DNA of 64,000 bases, taken from positions 62,001 to 126,000 of the forward strand of contig JAETQR010000001.1 in the NCBI GenBank assembly GCA_021770615.1, written 5' to 3'. Source of the stretch: Lachnospiraceae bacterium. GTDB lineage: Bacteria; Bacillota_A; Clostridia; Lachnospirales; Lachnospiraceae. Shown one piece after another: positions 1-9,883 of the stretch (its first letter is position 1; the number at the start of each line of letters is the position of its first letter). The notes beneath the pieces are model-generated. The model saw only the letters and a program-made list of their open reading frames with translations. It made no database searches and had not been told where the DNA came from. The position numbers and the translations under genes are program-made.

Positions 1-934
1 GCCAGACGACAATCCCCCCATAAGGCGCCAGCGCCCTTGCAAGCATATTAGCGCCATCCGCATGGGTACGCCCATAGGTAAACGGTCCCGGTCTTCCCTC
101 CGAATCCGCTTTCACAAGAAAACCGCCAAAACCGGGGATCACATCATAAATATGCTCTACCGCTCCCTTCCACCAGGAAATGACCTCTTCATCCAACGGA
201 TCCGAAACAGCAATCCCGCCAAGCTCCATCGGCGCTGCAAAATTAACGCTTAAAAACAGCTTAATGCCATACCTGGCAAACAGATCCGCATACTGCTTCA
301 CCTGATCCAGATATACGTCTGTTATGAGATACGTCTCTTTTTCATGAACATTTACATTATTGATCACGATTGCATTGGTCCCGATCGAAGCCATCAGCCG
401 GGCATACATTTCTATTCTATCACTGTAGAACATTTTGTGATCGTCATAGAAAAAGGATCTGCCTGAATACCCTCTCTCAATACTGCCATCCATGTCATCC
501 CAGTGGTTCATCATCCGAAGCGGCATAGACGGCGTACACGTATATGGCAGTTTTTCCTCCAGTTCTCCCAACCGGACCATGCGCAGGAAAGCAAATACCC
601 CCTGAAGCAATGCTTCTTGTGTCTTTCCTGTGATGATCATGCTATCTTCCTCTTCACGGATGACAAATGTCTGCTCTGCCAGTCCTGCATCGACTCCCGC
701 AGTCGCCATGTTCTCATCCACCTCGAGACAAACAGCCGGTTCCTCCATGATCTCATGGTGCAGGCAAACCGTCTCACCAAGCATTTCACTCATGGAAACA
801 CAATATTCCTCCCCCGCAGTATCAGCCACCTGCCCCTCCGCTAAAAGAACCGGATGATAGTAACACGGTTTTTTCTTCCATTCCGAAATCGGCTTATGAG
901 CAAGCCAGCATTCTGTATAATTTGTTAAATTCAT
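1..934 (-). CDS. aguA: GH67 alpha-glucuronidase, C-terminus cut by window start
   Basis: The 311 visible residues match the N-terminal half of GH67 alpha-glucuronidases, which release 4-O-methylglucuronic acid from the non-reducing end of xylo-oligosaccharides. Seen: NHWDDMDGSIERGYSGRS (about residues 143-160), YARLMASIGTNAIVINNVNV (177-196), and KADSEGRPGPFTYGRTHADG (275-294); Glu279 in the last motif corresponds, by family knowledge, to the catalytic acid. The two carboxylates acting as base lie beyond the window. There is no signal peptide, so it should act in the cytoplasm on imported aldouronic acids. The ATG at 934 has GGAG seven bases upstream and lies 15 bp after the GH3 stop, so the two are co-transcribed. 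The gene is absent from automatic ORF lists only because its stop is outside the window. Confidence 0.93.
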   Translation of the reverse strand, partial: MNLTNYTECWLAHKPISEWKKKPCYYHPVLLAEGQVADTAGEEYCVSMSEMLGETVCLHHEIMEEPAVCLEVDENMATAGVDAGLAEQTFVIREEEDSMIITGKTQEALLQGVFAFLRMVRLGELEEKLPYTCTPSMPLRMMNHWDDMDGSIERGYSGRSFFYDDHKMFYSDRIEMYARLMASIGTNAIVINNVNVHEKETYLITDVYLDQVKQYADLFARYGIKLFLSVNFAAPMELGGIAVSDPLDEEVISWWKGAVEHIYDVIPGFGGFLVKADSEGRPGPFTYGRTHADGANMLARALAPYGGIVVW

Positions 935-949
935 AAAACATCTCCATTC

Positions 950-3118
950 CTATTCCGGGATCACGACATCCGCTCCGGTATGCTTCACAATATACTTCTC
1001 CGGCTCTGTTCCGGTCAGCTGTACGCTTCTTCTGTCCGGCAGACATGTCCCCACATAGACTTCATAGTCACAGGCATTTAAAATCTTTACACCCTCTTTA
1101 TTGTACAGTGCAAAATCTTCTGCCTTTACTGCCAGCGTAACCTCTTTTGTCTCACCTGGCTTCAAAGATACCTTTTTCAGTGCTTTCATCTGATAATTTG
1201 GCGCATCCTCCATACAGGCCCTGATATATACCTGTACCGTTTCTGCCCCTTCCACTTTTCCGGTATTCTTTATCGAAGTCCGTATCGCAATACTCCCTCC
1301 CTCTTCGATCGAATCCGATGAGAGTTCCGTACCACTTAGTGCAAAACTGGTATAACTCAGACCATATCCGAATGGATACAGTGCCTCCTGTTTCATATAA
1401 CGGTATGTCCGGTTTTTCATCGAATAATCTTTAAAATCCGGTAGTTCTTCTGTCGTGCGGTAGAAGGTAACCGGTAGTTTTCCCTCCGGACAAAACTCAC
1501 CAAAGAGAATCTCTGCGATTGCTTTTCCGCCTCTGGCTCCCGGATACCATCCCTGAAGAATTGCAGGGACATTCTCATCCGCATACGGAACAGCAAGCGC
1601 ACTGCCTGAAAGAAGAACGAGCACAACCGGCTTTCCGGATCTTACCAGTTCTTTGAGCACTTCCTCCTGAAGACCCGGGAGCGCTAAGCCCGGTTTATCC
1701 CCGCTGGCAAACTCATTTCCCTCATCTCCCTCTTCTCCTTCAAGGCTTGCATCCAGTCCCAGGCAGGCGATGATCACATCAGAAGCCTCTGCCACAGCAC
1801 GAACCTCGGACATGCGGTCATTTCCCTGTGACAGTCCCTGGATCCGGTCTTTGCACAGATGGCATCCCTCCGAATACATGACTCTTACATCCTCACCCAC
1901 ATATCTCTGGATTCCCTCAAGAATCGTTATATACTCTGATGCGGTTCCCTCATAATTTCCTACAAGAGCCTTCCTGTTATTCGCATTCGGTCCGACCACT
2001 CCGATCGTCTTTATCTCAGATTTATTCAATGGAAGCCGGCCATTTTCATTCTTCAGGAGTACCACACTCTTTCGTGCCGCTTCCTCATTTAATCTTCTAT
2101 GCGCCTCACAATCTACTACACTGTAATTGATCGCATGATAGGGTACCTTCTCCTGCGGATCAAACAGTCCCAGCTTCATACGTGTCGTAAACAGCCTTGT
2201 CACCGCACGGCTGATCGTCTCCTCTGTCACCAGACCATCTTTTACCGCTTTTAATAAATTTCCATAAATATTTCCACAGTTCAGGTCGCATCCACGGTTC
2301 ATTGCGAGAGAAACGCTTTCTACAGGCGTAGATGTCACCATATGGAATTCATGAAAGTCTTTGATCGCCCAGCAATCCGACGTCACATGTCCCTGAAATC
2401 CCCATTCGCCCCGGAGAATATCTTCCAGAAGCCGCTTACTGCCACAACAGGGTTCATCATTTGTCCGGTTATAAGCTCCCATCACGACTTCTACACCGGC
2501 TTCTTTTACACATGCCTTGAATGCCGGAAGATAGGTTTCCCTCAGATCCTGCTCAGAAACCACTGCATTAAAACTATGCCTCTCATCCTCCGGTCCGGAA
2601 TGCACAGCAAAGTGCTTGGCACATGCTGCCACCTTCATATATTTTTCATCTTTTCCCTGCATTCCCTCGATAAACCTCACGCCAAGTCTTGAGGCAAGAT
2701 ACGGATCCTCGCCAAATGTCTCATGACCCCTCCCCCATCTTGGATCCCTGAATATGTTTACATTCGGTGACCAGAAGGTTAACCCTTTGTAGATATCGTA
2801 ATCACCAAATTTCTGCTGGGCGTTGAATTTAGCACGTCCCTCGTCAGATACAACGACTGCGATGTCTTCCATAAAATCTTCGTCGAAAGCCGCCGCCAAT
2901 CCAATCGCCTGGGGAAATACCGTAGCCGTCCCCGCTCTTGCCACACCGTGAAGTGCTTCGTTCCAATAATTATAGGCCTTCACACCCAACCGGTCGATCG
3001 CCGGTGCCCCATGAAGAGTCTGGTAAACTTTCTCCTCCAGTGTCATCTCAGACACAAGCGCCTCTGCCCTCTCCTCAAAAGACAAAGATTCATCCAGATA
3101 TTTTTTCGTCCCTCTCAT
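950..3118 (-). CDS. GH3 glycoside hydrolase, beta-xylosidase-like
   Basis: Cytoplasmic family 3 glycoside hydrolase of 722 residues without signal peptide. It has the GH3 N-terminal TIM barrel (conserved PRWGRGHETFGEDPYLASRL around 126-145, KHFAVHSG around 169-175), the nucleophile Asp248 in VTSDCWAIKDFH, the GH3 alpha/beta C-domain with a Glu/Asp-rich loop (LEGEEGDEGN) and ALPG motif, and an FnIII-like C-terminal domain. The SDCWAI form of the nucleophile motif resembles xylan beta-xylosidases rather than broad beta-glucosidases; with GH67 and GH43 beside it, xylo-oligosaccharide hydrolysis is inferred. An upstream in-frame ATG at 3175 exists, but the ATG at 3118 has GGAG at ideal spacing (GGAGAGAGAG-ATG) and fits the family start. 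Confidence 0.9.
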   Translation of the reverse strand: MRGTKKYLDESLSFEERAEALVSEMTLEEKVYQTLHGAPAIDRLGVKAYNYWNEALHGVARAGTATVFPQAIGLAAAFDEDFMEDIAVVVSDEGRAKFNAQQKFGDYDIYKGLTFWSPNVNIFRDPRWGRGHETFGEDPYLASRLGVRFIEGMQGKDEKYMKVAACAKHFAVHSGPEDERHSFNAVVSEQDLRETYLPAFKACVKEAGVEVVMGAYNRTNDEPCCGSKRLLEDILRGEWGFQGHVTSDCWAIKDFHEFHMVTSTPVESVSLAMNRGCDLNCGNIYGNLLKAVKDGLVTEETISRAVTRLFTTRMKLGLFDPQEKVPYHAINYSVVDCEAHRRLNEEAARKSVVLLKNENGRLPLNKSEIKTIGVVGPNANNRKALVGNYEGTASEYITILEGIQRYVGEDVRVMYSEGCHLCKDRIQGLSQGNDRMSEVRAVAEASDVIIACLGLDASLEGEEGDEGNEFASGDKPGLALPGLQEEVLKELVRSGKPVVLVLLSGSALAVPYADENVPAILQGWYPGARGGKAIAEILFGEFCPEGKLPVTFYRTTEELPDFKDYSMKNRTYRYMKQEALYPFGYGLSYTSFALSGTELSSDSIEEGGSIAIRTSIKNTGKVEGAETVQVYIRACMEDAPNYQMKALKKVSLKPGETKEVTLAVKAEDFALYNKEGVKILNACDYEVYVGTCLPDRRSVQLTGTEPEKYIVKHTGADVVIPE

Positions 3119-3219
3119 CTCTCTCTCCAATCCATATTTTAAAACAGGGCTGAACAAAATAAACACATCGTTCATTCTGTACAGCCCTGAAAATCAATTA
3201 CCCATAAAGCAGCGGCAAA

Positions 3220-4647
3220 TTATTTGGAATGAGAAGCTGCAAAGTTTGCGTACTTCTTATTCATATCACTAATGATACTATCCCAGCTGGAAGAAATCGC
3301 CTCGATCTTCTTCGCCGGTGTTGTAGCTCCCGCATATACTGCATAACAGAAATCACCATAATCCAATTCACCGATCAGCGGCAGATAAGATGTCTGTTTG
3401 TGCTCTTCTTCTTTCATCATTACCAGTGTCTCATCTACAGCACGCTCATCCTTGAACTGCTCATAATATGGCTCTTTCCATGCATCCTCCGGATCATGGC
3501 CCGGAGTCGGCTCTGTATAAAGATCATATGCAAATGCGATCTTCTCTGCCTCTTCCTGGCTAAAGCAGCTAGGCATAACTATAATATTGTCGTTTGGTGT
3601 GGTCTTATTGGTAGATCCTTTGTTCTCCTGGTTATATGGGAACATAACAAAGCCCCAGTTATCTTCCATCGTAGAGAATGCACTGATCTCATAAACCTCA
3701 GCAGTCTGCATTGCAACCTCACCGTCACGGAATGCTGCTTTGTACCAATCCCAGTTTGCTCCTTCTGGTTTCGGCATGATATAACCTTTGTTGTAAAGGC
3801 TCATACCCCAGTTCATAGCTTCGAGGAATTCTTTTGTACCGGTAGCATTTGTGTAATTACCATCTTTGTCACGGTCTACAAATGTCGCACCGTTGTTTGC
3901 TGCACACATTGGCAGATAGTATTTGGAGAAACTTGCCAGAGCATACTGGTCAGTCTTACCATCACCATCGGAGTCAACGGTAAGTTTCTTACAGTACTCT
4001 TCAAACTTATCCCATGTCCATTTTCCGTCTGCCTGAAGATCATATGGCTCATCCTCATCAATACCAGCTTCTTTCAGCATACGTTTGTTGAAGAAAACAC
4101 CACCACGGGGCTCAGCCTCTGTATTCATTCCCCAGATACCATTTCCGATGCTCATAAGCTCTACTACTGTCTGATTCCATTTTTCCTCCTTGAAATCAAA
4201 TTCCGGAAGAGTGGAAAGGTCATACATAAGTCCTTTCATAAGCGGTGCGGAAACCATCTCCTGATACAGATAGAACAAATGACAGCTTGGACTGTTTGAC
4301 ATAACACCATTTACATATGTCTCCTGCATATCTGCATAAGCATATTTTGTCTCTCTGGTAATCTCGAAGTTGTACTTATCCATGATCTCTTTTCTGTATG
4401 CCTCTGTATCCTTTGCATACGGGGAATCTCCAACCTCGCCCGTTGTGTACCAGTCTCCGACAGTCACTGTTATACCACCAAGGTCATCAAAAGTCTTCTT
4501 GCTGGTTGAGGAACCTTCTGAAGAATCCGAACTGCTTGAAGAATCTGAAGTACTGCTTGATTTCTCATCTCCGCATCCGGTCAGACAGCCAACCGCAAGC
4601 GCTACTGTGAGACCCATTGCAAGCAATTTTTTCATGTTTGCTTTCAT
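3220..4647 (-). CDS. Sugar ABC transporter solute-binding lipoprotein
   Basis: Extracellular solute-binding protein family 1, 475 residues. The start at 4647 has AAGGAGGT seven bases upstream and gives a lipoprotein signal (MKANMKKLLAMGLTVALAV) ending in the lipobox LTGC, followed by a Ser/Thr-rich linker typical of wall-spanning lipoproteins. The mature part has the binding-protein fold pattern with a DxDGxGxxD-like stretch (DSDGDGKTDQYA) that may bind calcium. It lies directly upstream of the GH3 and GH67 genes and downstream of a permease pair, so it should deliver xylo-oligosaccharides or aldouronic acids to that pair. The substrate is inferred from context only. Confidence 0.9.
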   Translation of the reverse strand: MKANMKKLLAMGLTVALAVGCLTGCGDEKSSSTSDSSSSSDSSEGSSTSKKTFDDLGGITVTVGDWYTTGEVGDSPYAKDTEAYRKEIMDKYNFEITRETKYAYADMQETYVNGVMSNSPSCHLFYLYQEMVSAPLMKGLMYDLSTLPEFDFKEEKWNQTVVELMSIGNGIWGMNTEAEPRGGVFFNKRMLKEAGIDEDEPYDLQADGKWTWDKFEEYCKKLTVDSDGDGKTDQYALASFSKYYLPMCAANNGATFVDRDKDGNYTNATGTKEFLEAMNWGMSLYNKGYIMPKPEGANWDWYKAAFRDGEVAMQTAEVYEISAFSTMEDNWGFVMFPYNQENKGSTNKTTPNDNIIVMPSCFSQEEAEKIAFAYDLYTEPTPGHDPEDAWKEPYYEQFKDERAVDETLVMMKEEEHKQTSYLPLIGELDYGDFCYAVYAGATTPAKKIEAISSSWDSIISDMNKKYANFAASHSK

Positions 4648-4711
4648 AGTTTTTACCTCCTTATAATAATTTTTATTGTTATATTCTTCCCACAACTGGG
4701 TCGAATAATAA

Positions 4712-5710
4712 CTACATCTTAATACCCGACTGGCTCAAACTTTCCACAAAGCCTTTCTGGGCGAACAGATACAAAATGATCAGCGGAATGATCACCATAA
4801 GCGTACCCGTTGCGATCATCCCCTGCGAATAAGCCGTCGTCGCCTTTTTCGCAATGCCACGTACATCCAGATAACTGTCTAATGCTCCGGCAATATTCGA
4901 AAGTTTCGTTGAGAGGAGCACAAACTCCTGGCTCAGGAACATATTCGAATAGAAGGAATCTGTCCACTGCCATACATAGGCAAACAGAAAACAGGATGTA
5001 ATGATCGGCTTGGCATCCGGAAGCATGACCCTTACAAAAGTTGCTACCTTACCACATCCGTCCACATAAGCTGCCTCCTCGAGTTCTTTCGGGATACCAC
5101 GGAAGAACTGGCGTATCATATAAATATACAAGCCACTCTTCAGTCCCATACAGCCAAGACACATAAGTGCATACGGTGTCAGGGAATTCAAAAGGTTCAA
5201 TGGTTTTCCGCCATTAAACAGAGCAAATATCCCAAAAATATCAAAGTAACAGAAATTCAGGTAAAGGGATGACTGGATCGTAGATGGCGGAACGAGGATC
5301 ACAAGGATCACTGCTCCAAACCACAGTCCCTTTAATGGGAATTTGTATCTCGCAAAGCCATATCCAACCAGGACACATGAAGTGATCTGAAGGATGCTGA
5401 CAAGCAACGAGATCAACGCTGTATTGGCAAGCGCCTGCCAGTATTTCATAAGATAGGATGCAATCTGATAATTGCTCGTTGTAAAGTGACGCGGTATAGC
5501 CACGATCGTAGAATCATACAAGTCTCTTTCTTCCATAAAACTCAATGATACCTTGTTCAAAAGTGGCTGCAGAATCATGAAACACAACCCAAACAACAAT
5601 ACTGCGCGTACGATCTTATAAAAAACATTAAAAGAAACTTTCCTCAATAAGTAGCCGTTGGATTTTTTGTTTCGTTCGATAAAGGTTTTAAATTTATTCT
5701 TTTTATTCAT
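4712..5710 (-). CDS. Carbohydrate ABC transporter permease (MalG-type)
   Basis: Inner-membrane permease of 332 residues with six predicted transmembrane segments and the cytoplasmic EAA loop (EEAAYVDGCGKVATFVRV) that docks to the ATPase. It overlaps the preceding permease gene by 8 bp, an arrangement that couples translation, and is followed by the solute-binding lipoprotein. Start ATG at 5710 is preceded by GAGGGTG. It would form a heterodimeric channel with the 5703-6617 product. No ATPase gene is in the cluster; use of a shared MsmX-like ATPase is inferred. Confidence 0.92.
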   Translation of the reverse strand: MNKKNKFKTFIERNKKSNGYLLRKVSFNVFYKIVRAVLLFGLCFMILQPLLNKVSLSFMEERDLYDSTIVAIPRHFTTSNYQIASYLMKYWQALANTALISLLVSILQITSCVLVGYGFARYKFPLKGLWFGAVILVILVPPSTIQSSLYLNFCYFDIFGIFALFNGGKPLNLLNSLTPYALMCLGCMGLKSGLYIYMIRQFFRGIPKELEEAAYVDGCGKVATFVRVMLPDAKPIITSCFLFAYVWQWTDSFYSNMFLSQEFVLLSTKLSNIAGALDSYLDVRGIAKKATTAYSQGMIATGTLMVIIPLIILYLFAQKGFVESLSQSGIKM

Positions 5711-6617
5711 AATAATACACCCTCTTAGATATAATCAGCGAAACAATACCAAGTATGACAATGACGCATAGGAAATATACCCAGGCTATCGCCGAACTAA
5801 ATCCATAATTCATCTTTCCTACCTCTTCGGAAATCTTCGTCATAACTGTATTATCAGTCTTTAAGAAGAAGTCGATTACGGTATATACTACGTTTACGAG
5901 TATCATGGAACTAACCATAGGGAAAGTAATCTTCCAGAAACTCTCCCATGCAGTACAGCCCTCGATCTTTGCAGCTTCAAACATACTTGGTGAAATCGTC
6001 TGCAAGGCCGACAGGAACATAATGATCTGGATACCGGAAGCAATCGCAATATCATACACTTTATTGATGATATCAAATACATACTGGAACATCCGGGCCA
6101 TCGGCCCACCGCCTGACGTGATCAGTATATCCTCTAACACTGCTGTAACACTGGCATCATTTGATGTCTCGGAAATCACATCCTTCATATCACTCAACAG
6201 TGAGTTATTGTACTCAAGACCGACGATAACACCGGAAGAAAGAATAACCGGCAGGAAGAAGATCGCCCGCACAGCGCCTCTTCCCTTAAAGTTCTGATTC
6301 AGCAGGAGTGCAATAAAGAAACTGAAGATCAGAGTAGACGGGGTATTGACAACCATCGTAACAAGTTCACTGACCAGAGCCGGTACAAAATCGACATCTA
6401 CCATAAATGCATCCTTATAGTTTTTGATCCCTACCCACTCCATGCTAAACCCTGTACCATCCGACATCGGATTCACATCATTAAATGTCATCAAAAGCGA
6501 CTGTCCCAACGGAACAACCATAAACAGAATAAAACCAAGGATAAATGGAGCAATAAACAAATACCCTGCTACCGCATTCTTAAACGCAAGTGTCTTTTTC
6601 TTTCTCTGTCGTTTCAT
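5703..6617 (-). CDS. Sugar ABC transporter permease (MalF-type)
   Basis: Permease of 304 residues with an N-terminal membrane segment after a basic start (MKRQRKKKTLAFKN), a large periplasm-side loop between the middle helices, and an EAA loop (EAAKIEGCTAWESFWKITFP). It starts right at the DUF5696 stop codon (TAAATG) with GGAGGTGG upstream and overlaps the next permease by 8 bp. This is the first of the two permeases serving the lipoprotein at 3220-4647. The extracytoplasmic insertion around residues 130-175 is longer than in a minimal MalF-type permease of oligosaccharide importers. Confidence 0.9.
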   Translation of the reverse strand: MKRQRKKKTLAFKNAVAGYLFIAPFILGFILFMVVPLGQSLLMTFNDVNPMSDGTGFSMEWVGIKNYKDAFMVDVDFVPALVSELVTMVVNTPSTLIFSFFIALLLNQNFKGRGAVRAIFFLPVILSSGVIVGLEYNNSLLSDMKDVISETSNDASVTAVLEDILITSGGGPMARMFQYVFDIINKVYDIAIASGIQIIMFLSALQTISPSMFEAAKIEGCTAWESFWKITFPMVSSMILVNVVYTVIDFFLKTDNTVMTKISEEVGKMNYGFSSAIAWVYFLCVIVILGIVSLIISKRVYYYE

Positions 6618-9203
6618 TTATTGTCCACCTCCTGACTTAAATGTAACAAAATCTCTCTGCGGAATCTTAGTTCCCTCATAATCATAATCTGCATAATTAT
6701 AATTTACCACAACGGATTTACCGCTTTCATATGTCGTCTTATAAACACCATTGGAAAGTTTTTCATGATTAACGATGTACTGGTTATACACATCGCCAAG
6801 TTTTGAATTAAAGTTATTATAAAGTTCCACTGCGGAATCTTTCCAGTCCGTAAAGTTACATGCATAATACTGGGTGTACTCACCATCCTGAAGCACACTT
6901 GTCGGCGCACTGATAAATGTATAGTACAATCCTGCTCCTGTCTCAGCAGATTTCAGTATCATATCGGTCTGATCTTCTGAAAGATTGATCGCACTGCCTG
7001 AGTAATTCACAAGTCCATGAAGGGCGATCTGATAAAATGGTACGGACTCATCAATGATATTCACCGCTCTCGTATCAATATCCAGATCCGTTACATAGTC
7101 TGAATACGGTACCGCATACTGGTTACCAGATGTCGTCATCACCTTGTTTCCACTCTCTTTCAGTGATTTCATCTTATCCACCTGCATATTCATGGAAGCT
7201 TCCCTGGATACCCTGTCCTTTGGATTGTAGTCACCTGCCAACGTATTTCCGATATCCTCAAAGCCGATATTTGTCACCCCGTATGAGGAAATGCTGGAAA
7301 GATAGCTGTCAATGTTACGGATCGTATAAGACGGTTTTACAAGATAATACAGATCACAAAGTACATAGTCTTCATTCGTCTGATATACGATCGGATCAAG
7401 TGTGTACAGTTCACAGATCTCACGGCTTACAAATTTCGCCGCATCCCGATTTATGCTGAACCCGTCAAATATTTTATCTTTCATGACATACATAAACTTC
7501 GCATTCAGGAACAAATCCAACCCGCCTGTACTGGATGCATAAGTAGCAAGACTCTTAATATCCGATTTACTGCCAAGTCTTCCTACCAGATCCACCTTTG
7601 CCGCCGTTTTCTGATTTACACCGGTATTGAACCAACCTGTATATTTTGCACTCAGGCTCTCCACCCCGGCTCCCTTTAACTGCTTCAGTATTTGTTCGGC
7701 CTCCGCATAAGTCGTAAGTGCCTGGGAACGTGTGACCGGATATCCAAGAATATGTTCCACATTATCTACTGCACCGATCATTTCCACTGCCATCGGAACC
7801 GTCGTATCTTCTTTTTTCACCAGTTCCGGATAGCGTTCCATCAGATAATCACGGTAATCTCCCGCCATACTTACATAATCCATCTTATCTGAGAAAATAT
7901 AACGCTGTGTCAGATTCTCCTTCGGCAGACTCTCCTCAAACGACCGAACTGTCGTATCCGATTTTTTGGAAATATCCATATCCTCGCCGTGGATCATCTT
8001 ATACACAAAACGTCCGTAATTATAACCATTATCTTTTCCTGCGACATCTGCTTTCACACTCGAATATGAGCTTCCCTCCTCGGAAACACAAACAAAGGAG
8101 CCGCCTGTTGTCTCATTGGAGATCGCAAATACCGGAAATGCAGATCTTGACTCATCCACTACCATCTTACGGCTGATACCGTAATCCCAGCCATACATCT
8201 CACTTAAGTAAGTCTGCTGGCCTGTTTTTCCATTATTAAAATTAATGATCCCTCCCATACCATCCGGTACGAGAACAAAACCTTTATCCTGTGAATTTCC
8301 GGCGCCCATATAAGGAAGTACCGAAAGTTCCACGATCGGATAATCCGGGTTGTACTCAATCTTTTCCATCGGAACTTTAACGACAAGTTCTCCATCTTCT
8401 AAAATATACTGTACAACTATGTCAAAAATTGGTTTGCCGCTGTTTCTGGATACCTTATATGGCTCGCTGTCCTTATTTCTATCCTCTTCGGTATAACCAA
8501 GCTTTGAAAATATCCCCTCAAGATTCTTCGCTTTGGAATCCGTGATCTTTTCCGTCAGGTAATAAACTGGTTCCTCCTTCAGATCCGGGAACATCTCTAA
8601 CGCCTGCTGCAGCTCCGTATCATCATCCGACTCATCTAACTGTTCGTAATTGTAATAAATATAATTACGGGTTATCGTCTTCTGATCGGTCTCCGACATC
8701 TGATCCATATATTCTTTCATTCTGGATTCTTTGATGACAAGCGGACAGACAAACAATTTCTCCACATCACCGATCGTATAATACACATCGATCTCTGTCT
8801 CACTTACTTTCTCAATCCGGTAATTTCCGTCAGAGATCGAAGAATTGAAGTTATTGATCTCTTTCTGGGTATCCGTACTATTTGAATAAGTAAGCACCAT
8901 TGTTGCATTCAGTACATCCTTGAGCTGACCTTTTGCATTTGCAAATTCCTCGATGTCTTCCGGCGTCGGATTCGACCGGTAGACTTTCCCATGTACCTTA
9001 TCTTCCAGCACAAATGTGGTCGAATCCTTGTCGACTGTCAGCTCCAGTGCACTATTACTGATCGTTTCCGTCTTACTGTCCTCATTTGTATATGCAGTAA
9101 GTTCCTTGTAGCCTGTGGTAGATTCCCCACAGCCTGCCAGTGCAAACATGGAAGCGATCACAGCAACTAAAAGTACATAAAATTTCTTTTTCATTCTGAC
9201 CAT
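6618..9203 (-). CDS. DUF5696-type large lipoprotein
   Basis: Exported lipoprotein of 861 residues: basic start, hydrophobic core, lipobox LAGC at about residue 24, then a long soluble domain. I recognise it as the DUF5696 family, whose members lie beside YIP1 and carbohydrate ABC transporter genes in Paenibacillus and Lachnospiraceae; no activity is established as far as I know. The size and aromatic-rich sequence would suit a surface glycan-handling or hydrolase-like fold, but that is inference. Two starts are possible: ATG 9203 (AGGAGG only 3 bases upstream) or the in-frame ATG at 9194 (12 bases), so the true N-terminus may be MKKKFYVLLV. It is embedded between two complete permease pairs. 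Confidence 0.8.
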   Translation of the reverse strand: MVRMKKKFYVLLVAVIASMFALAGCGESTTGYKELTAYTNEDSKTETISNSALELTVDKDSTTFVLEDKVHGKVYRSNPTPEDIEEFANAKGQLKDVLNATMVLTYSNSTDTQKEINNFNSSISDGNYRIEKVSETEIDVYYTIGDVEKLFVCPLVIKESRMKEYMDQMSETDQKTITRNYIYYNYEQLDESDDDTELQQALEMFPDLKEEPVYYLTEKITDSKAKNLEGIFSKLGYTEEDRNKDSEPYKVSRNSGKPIFDIVVQYILEDGELVVKVPMEKIEYNPDYPIVELSVLPYMGAGNSQDKGFVLVPDGMGGIINFNNGKTGQQTYLSEMYGWDYGISRKMVVDESRSAFPVFAISNETTGGSFVCVSEEGSSYSSVKADVAGKDNGYNYGRFVYKMIHGEDMDISKKSDTTVRSFEESLPKENLTQRYIFSDKMDYVSMAGDYRDYLMERYPELVKKEDTTVPMAVEMIGAVDNVEHILGYPVTRSQALTTYAEAEQILKQLKGAGVESLSAKYTGWFNTGVNQKTAAKVDLVGRLGSKSDIKSLATYASSTGGLDLFLNAKFMYVMKDKIFDGFSINRDAAKFVSREICELYTLDPIVYQTNEDYVLCDLYYLVKPSYTIRNIDSYLSSISSYGVTNIGFEDIGNTLAGDYNPKDRVSREASMNMQVDKMKSLKESGNKVMTTSGNQYAVPYSDYVTDLDIDTRAVNIIDESVPFYQIALHGLVNYSGSAINLSEDQTDMILKSAETGAGLYYTFISAPTSVLQDGEYTQYYACNFTDWKDSAVELYNNFNSKLGDVYNQYIVNHEKLSNGVYKTTYESGKSVVVNYNYADYDYEGTKIPQRDFVTFKSGGGQ

Positions 9204-9217
9204 TGCCCTCCTTCCAC

Positions 9218-9883
9218 TTAATAGAACCGGTAAATGATTTCTTTATACAAAGAATAGAAGTAAGAGAAACCATCACTGATCAAACTAAAGAATAGTACCA
9301 TCAGGAACACGATAACTAACATCCCGACTGCTGAAAAAAGAAGGGAAACAAATGCCTTTCCCAAAAGGAAGTCATGGATCATCATAACCGATGCCACGAT
9401 CAAAAGGCCACACCAGATGATTGAAAAATATCCAAAATAGGTATAAAATGCACCCTCCTCCTCTGTCACCGCATTACTCAGCAGGATGAGAGGAAGCTGA
9501 ATCAGTACATATGGGGTCATCGCATATGCCGTACCCATATATATATCCTTTAAAGTACCCTTTCCTTCAAACAAAGTCGTAAGACACCAGTTTGCTATGC
9601 AGTAAACAGCAAACGGTAGTAAAAACGACATGATCTCCATCAGAAGGTTTACTGTTCTCCAGTTTACCGGATGGAATACAAAACTCGTAAATCCAAGATC
9701 AAGCAGCTTTGTGATCAGCACCAGAATAATGATCGTATTTGCCGCACCGACCGATCCTCTTTTCTCATGGGTCAGATCCCAAAAGCCATCAAATGGACGG
9801 ACGATACAATGCAGACAATAACGCAGGGACTGCCCATAGGAGACCCATCTCTCTTTATCGAGAATACGTTGCTTTATACTCAT
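9218..9883 (-). CDS. YIP1-family integral membrane protein
   Basis: Membrane protein of 221 residues with about five hydrophobic segments after an N-terminal soluble stretch that contains HCIVRPFDGFWDLTHEKRGS, the signature found at the start of bacterial YIP1-domain proteins. Its ATG overlaps the stop of the upstream NHL/TPR gene in an ATGA arrangement, showing tight translational coupling. Role unknown; in this genomic neighbourhood it probably forms a membrane assembly with the NHL/TPR protein and the DUF5696 lipoprotein. Confidence 0.82.
   Translation of the reverse strand: MSIKQRILDKERWVSYGQSLRYCLHCIVRPFDGFWDLTHEKRGSVGAANTIIILVLITKLLDLGFTSFVFHPVNWRTVNLLMEIMSFLLPFAVYCIANWCLTTLFEGKGTLKDIYMGTAYAMTPYVLIQLPLILLSNAVTEEEGAFYTYFGYFSIIWCGLLIVASVMMIHDFLLGKAFVSLLFSAVGMLVIVFLMVLFFSLISDGFSYFYSLYKEIIYRFY

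Noticed and set aside
3229..4299. 356-codon plus-strand open frame opposite the solute-binding lipoprotein
   Set aside because: It lies wholly antisense to a well supported gene, has no ribosome binding site and a Cys/Ile-rich composition typical of an antisense shadow.
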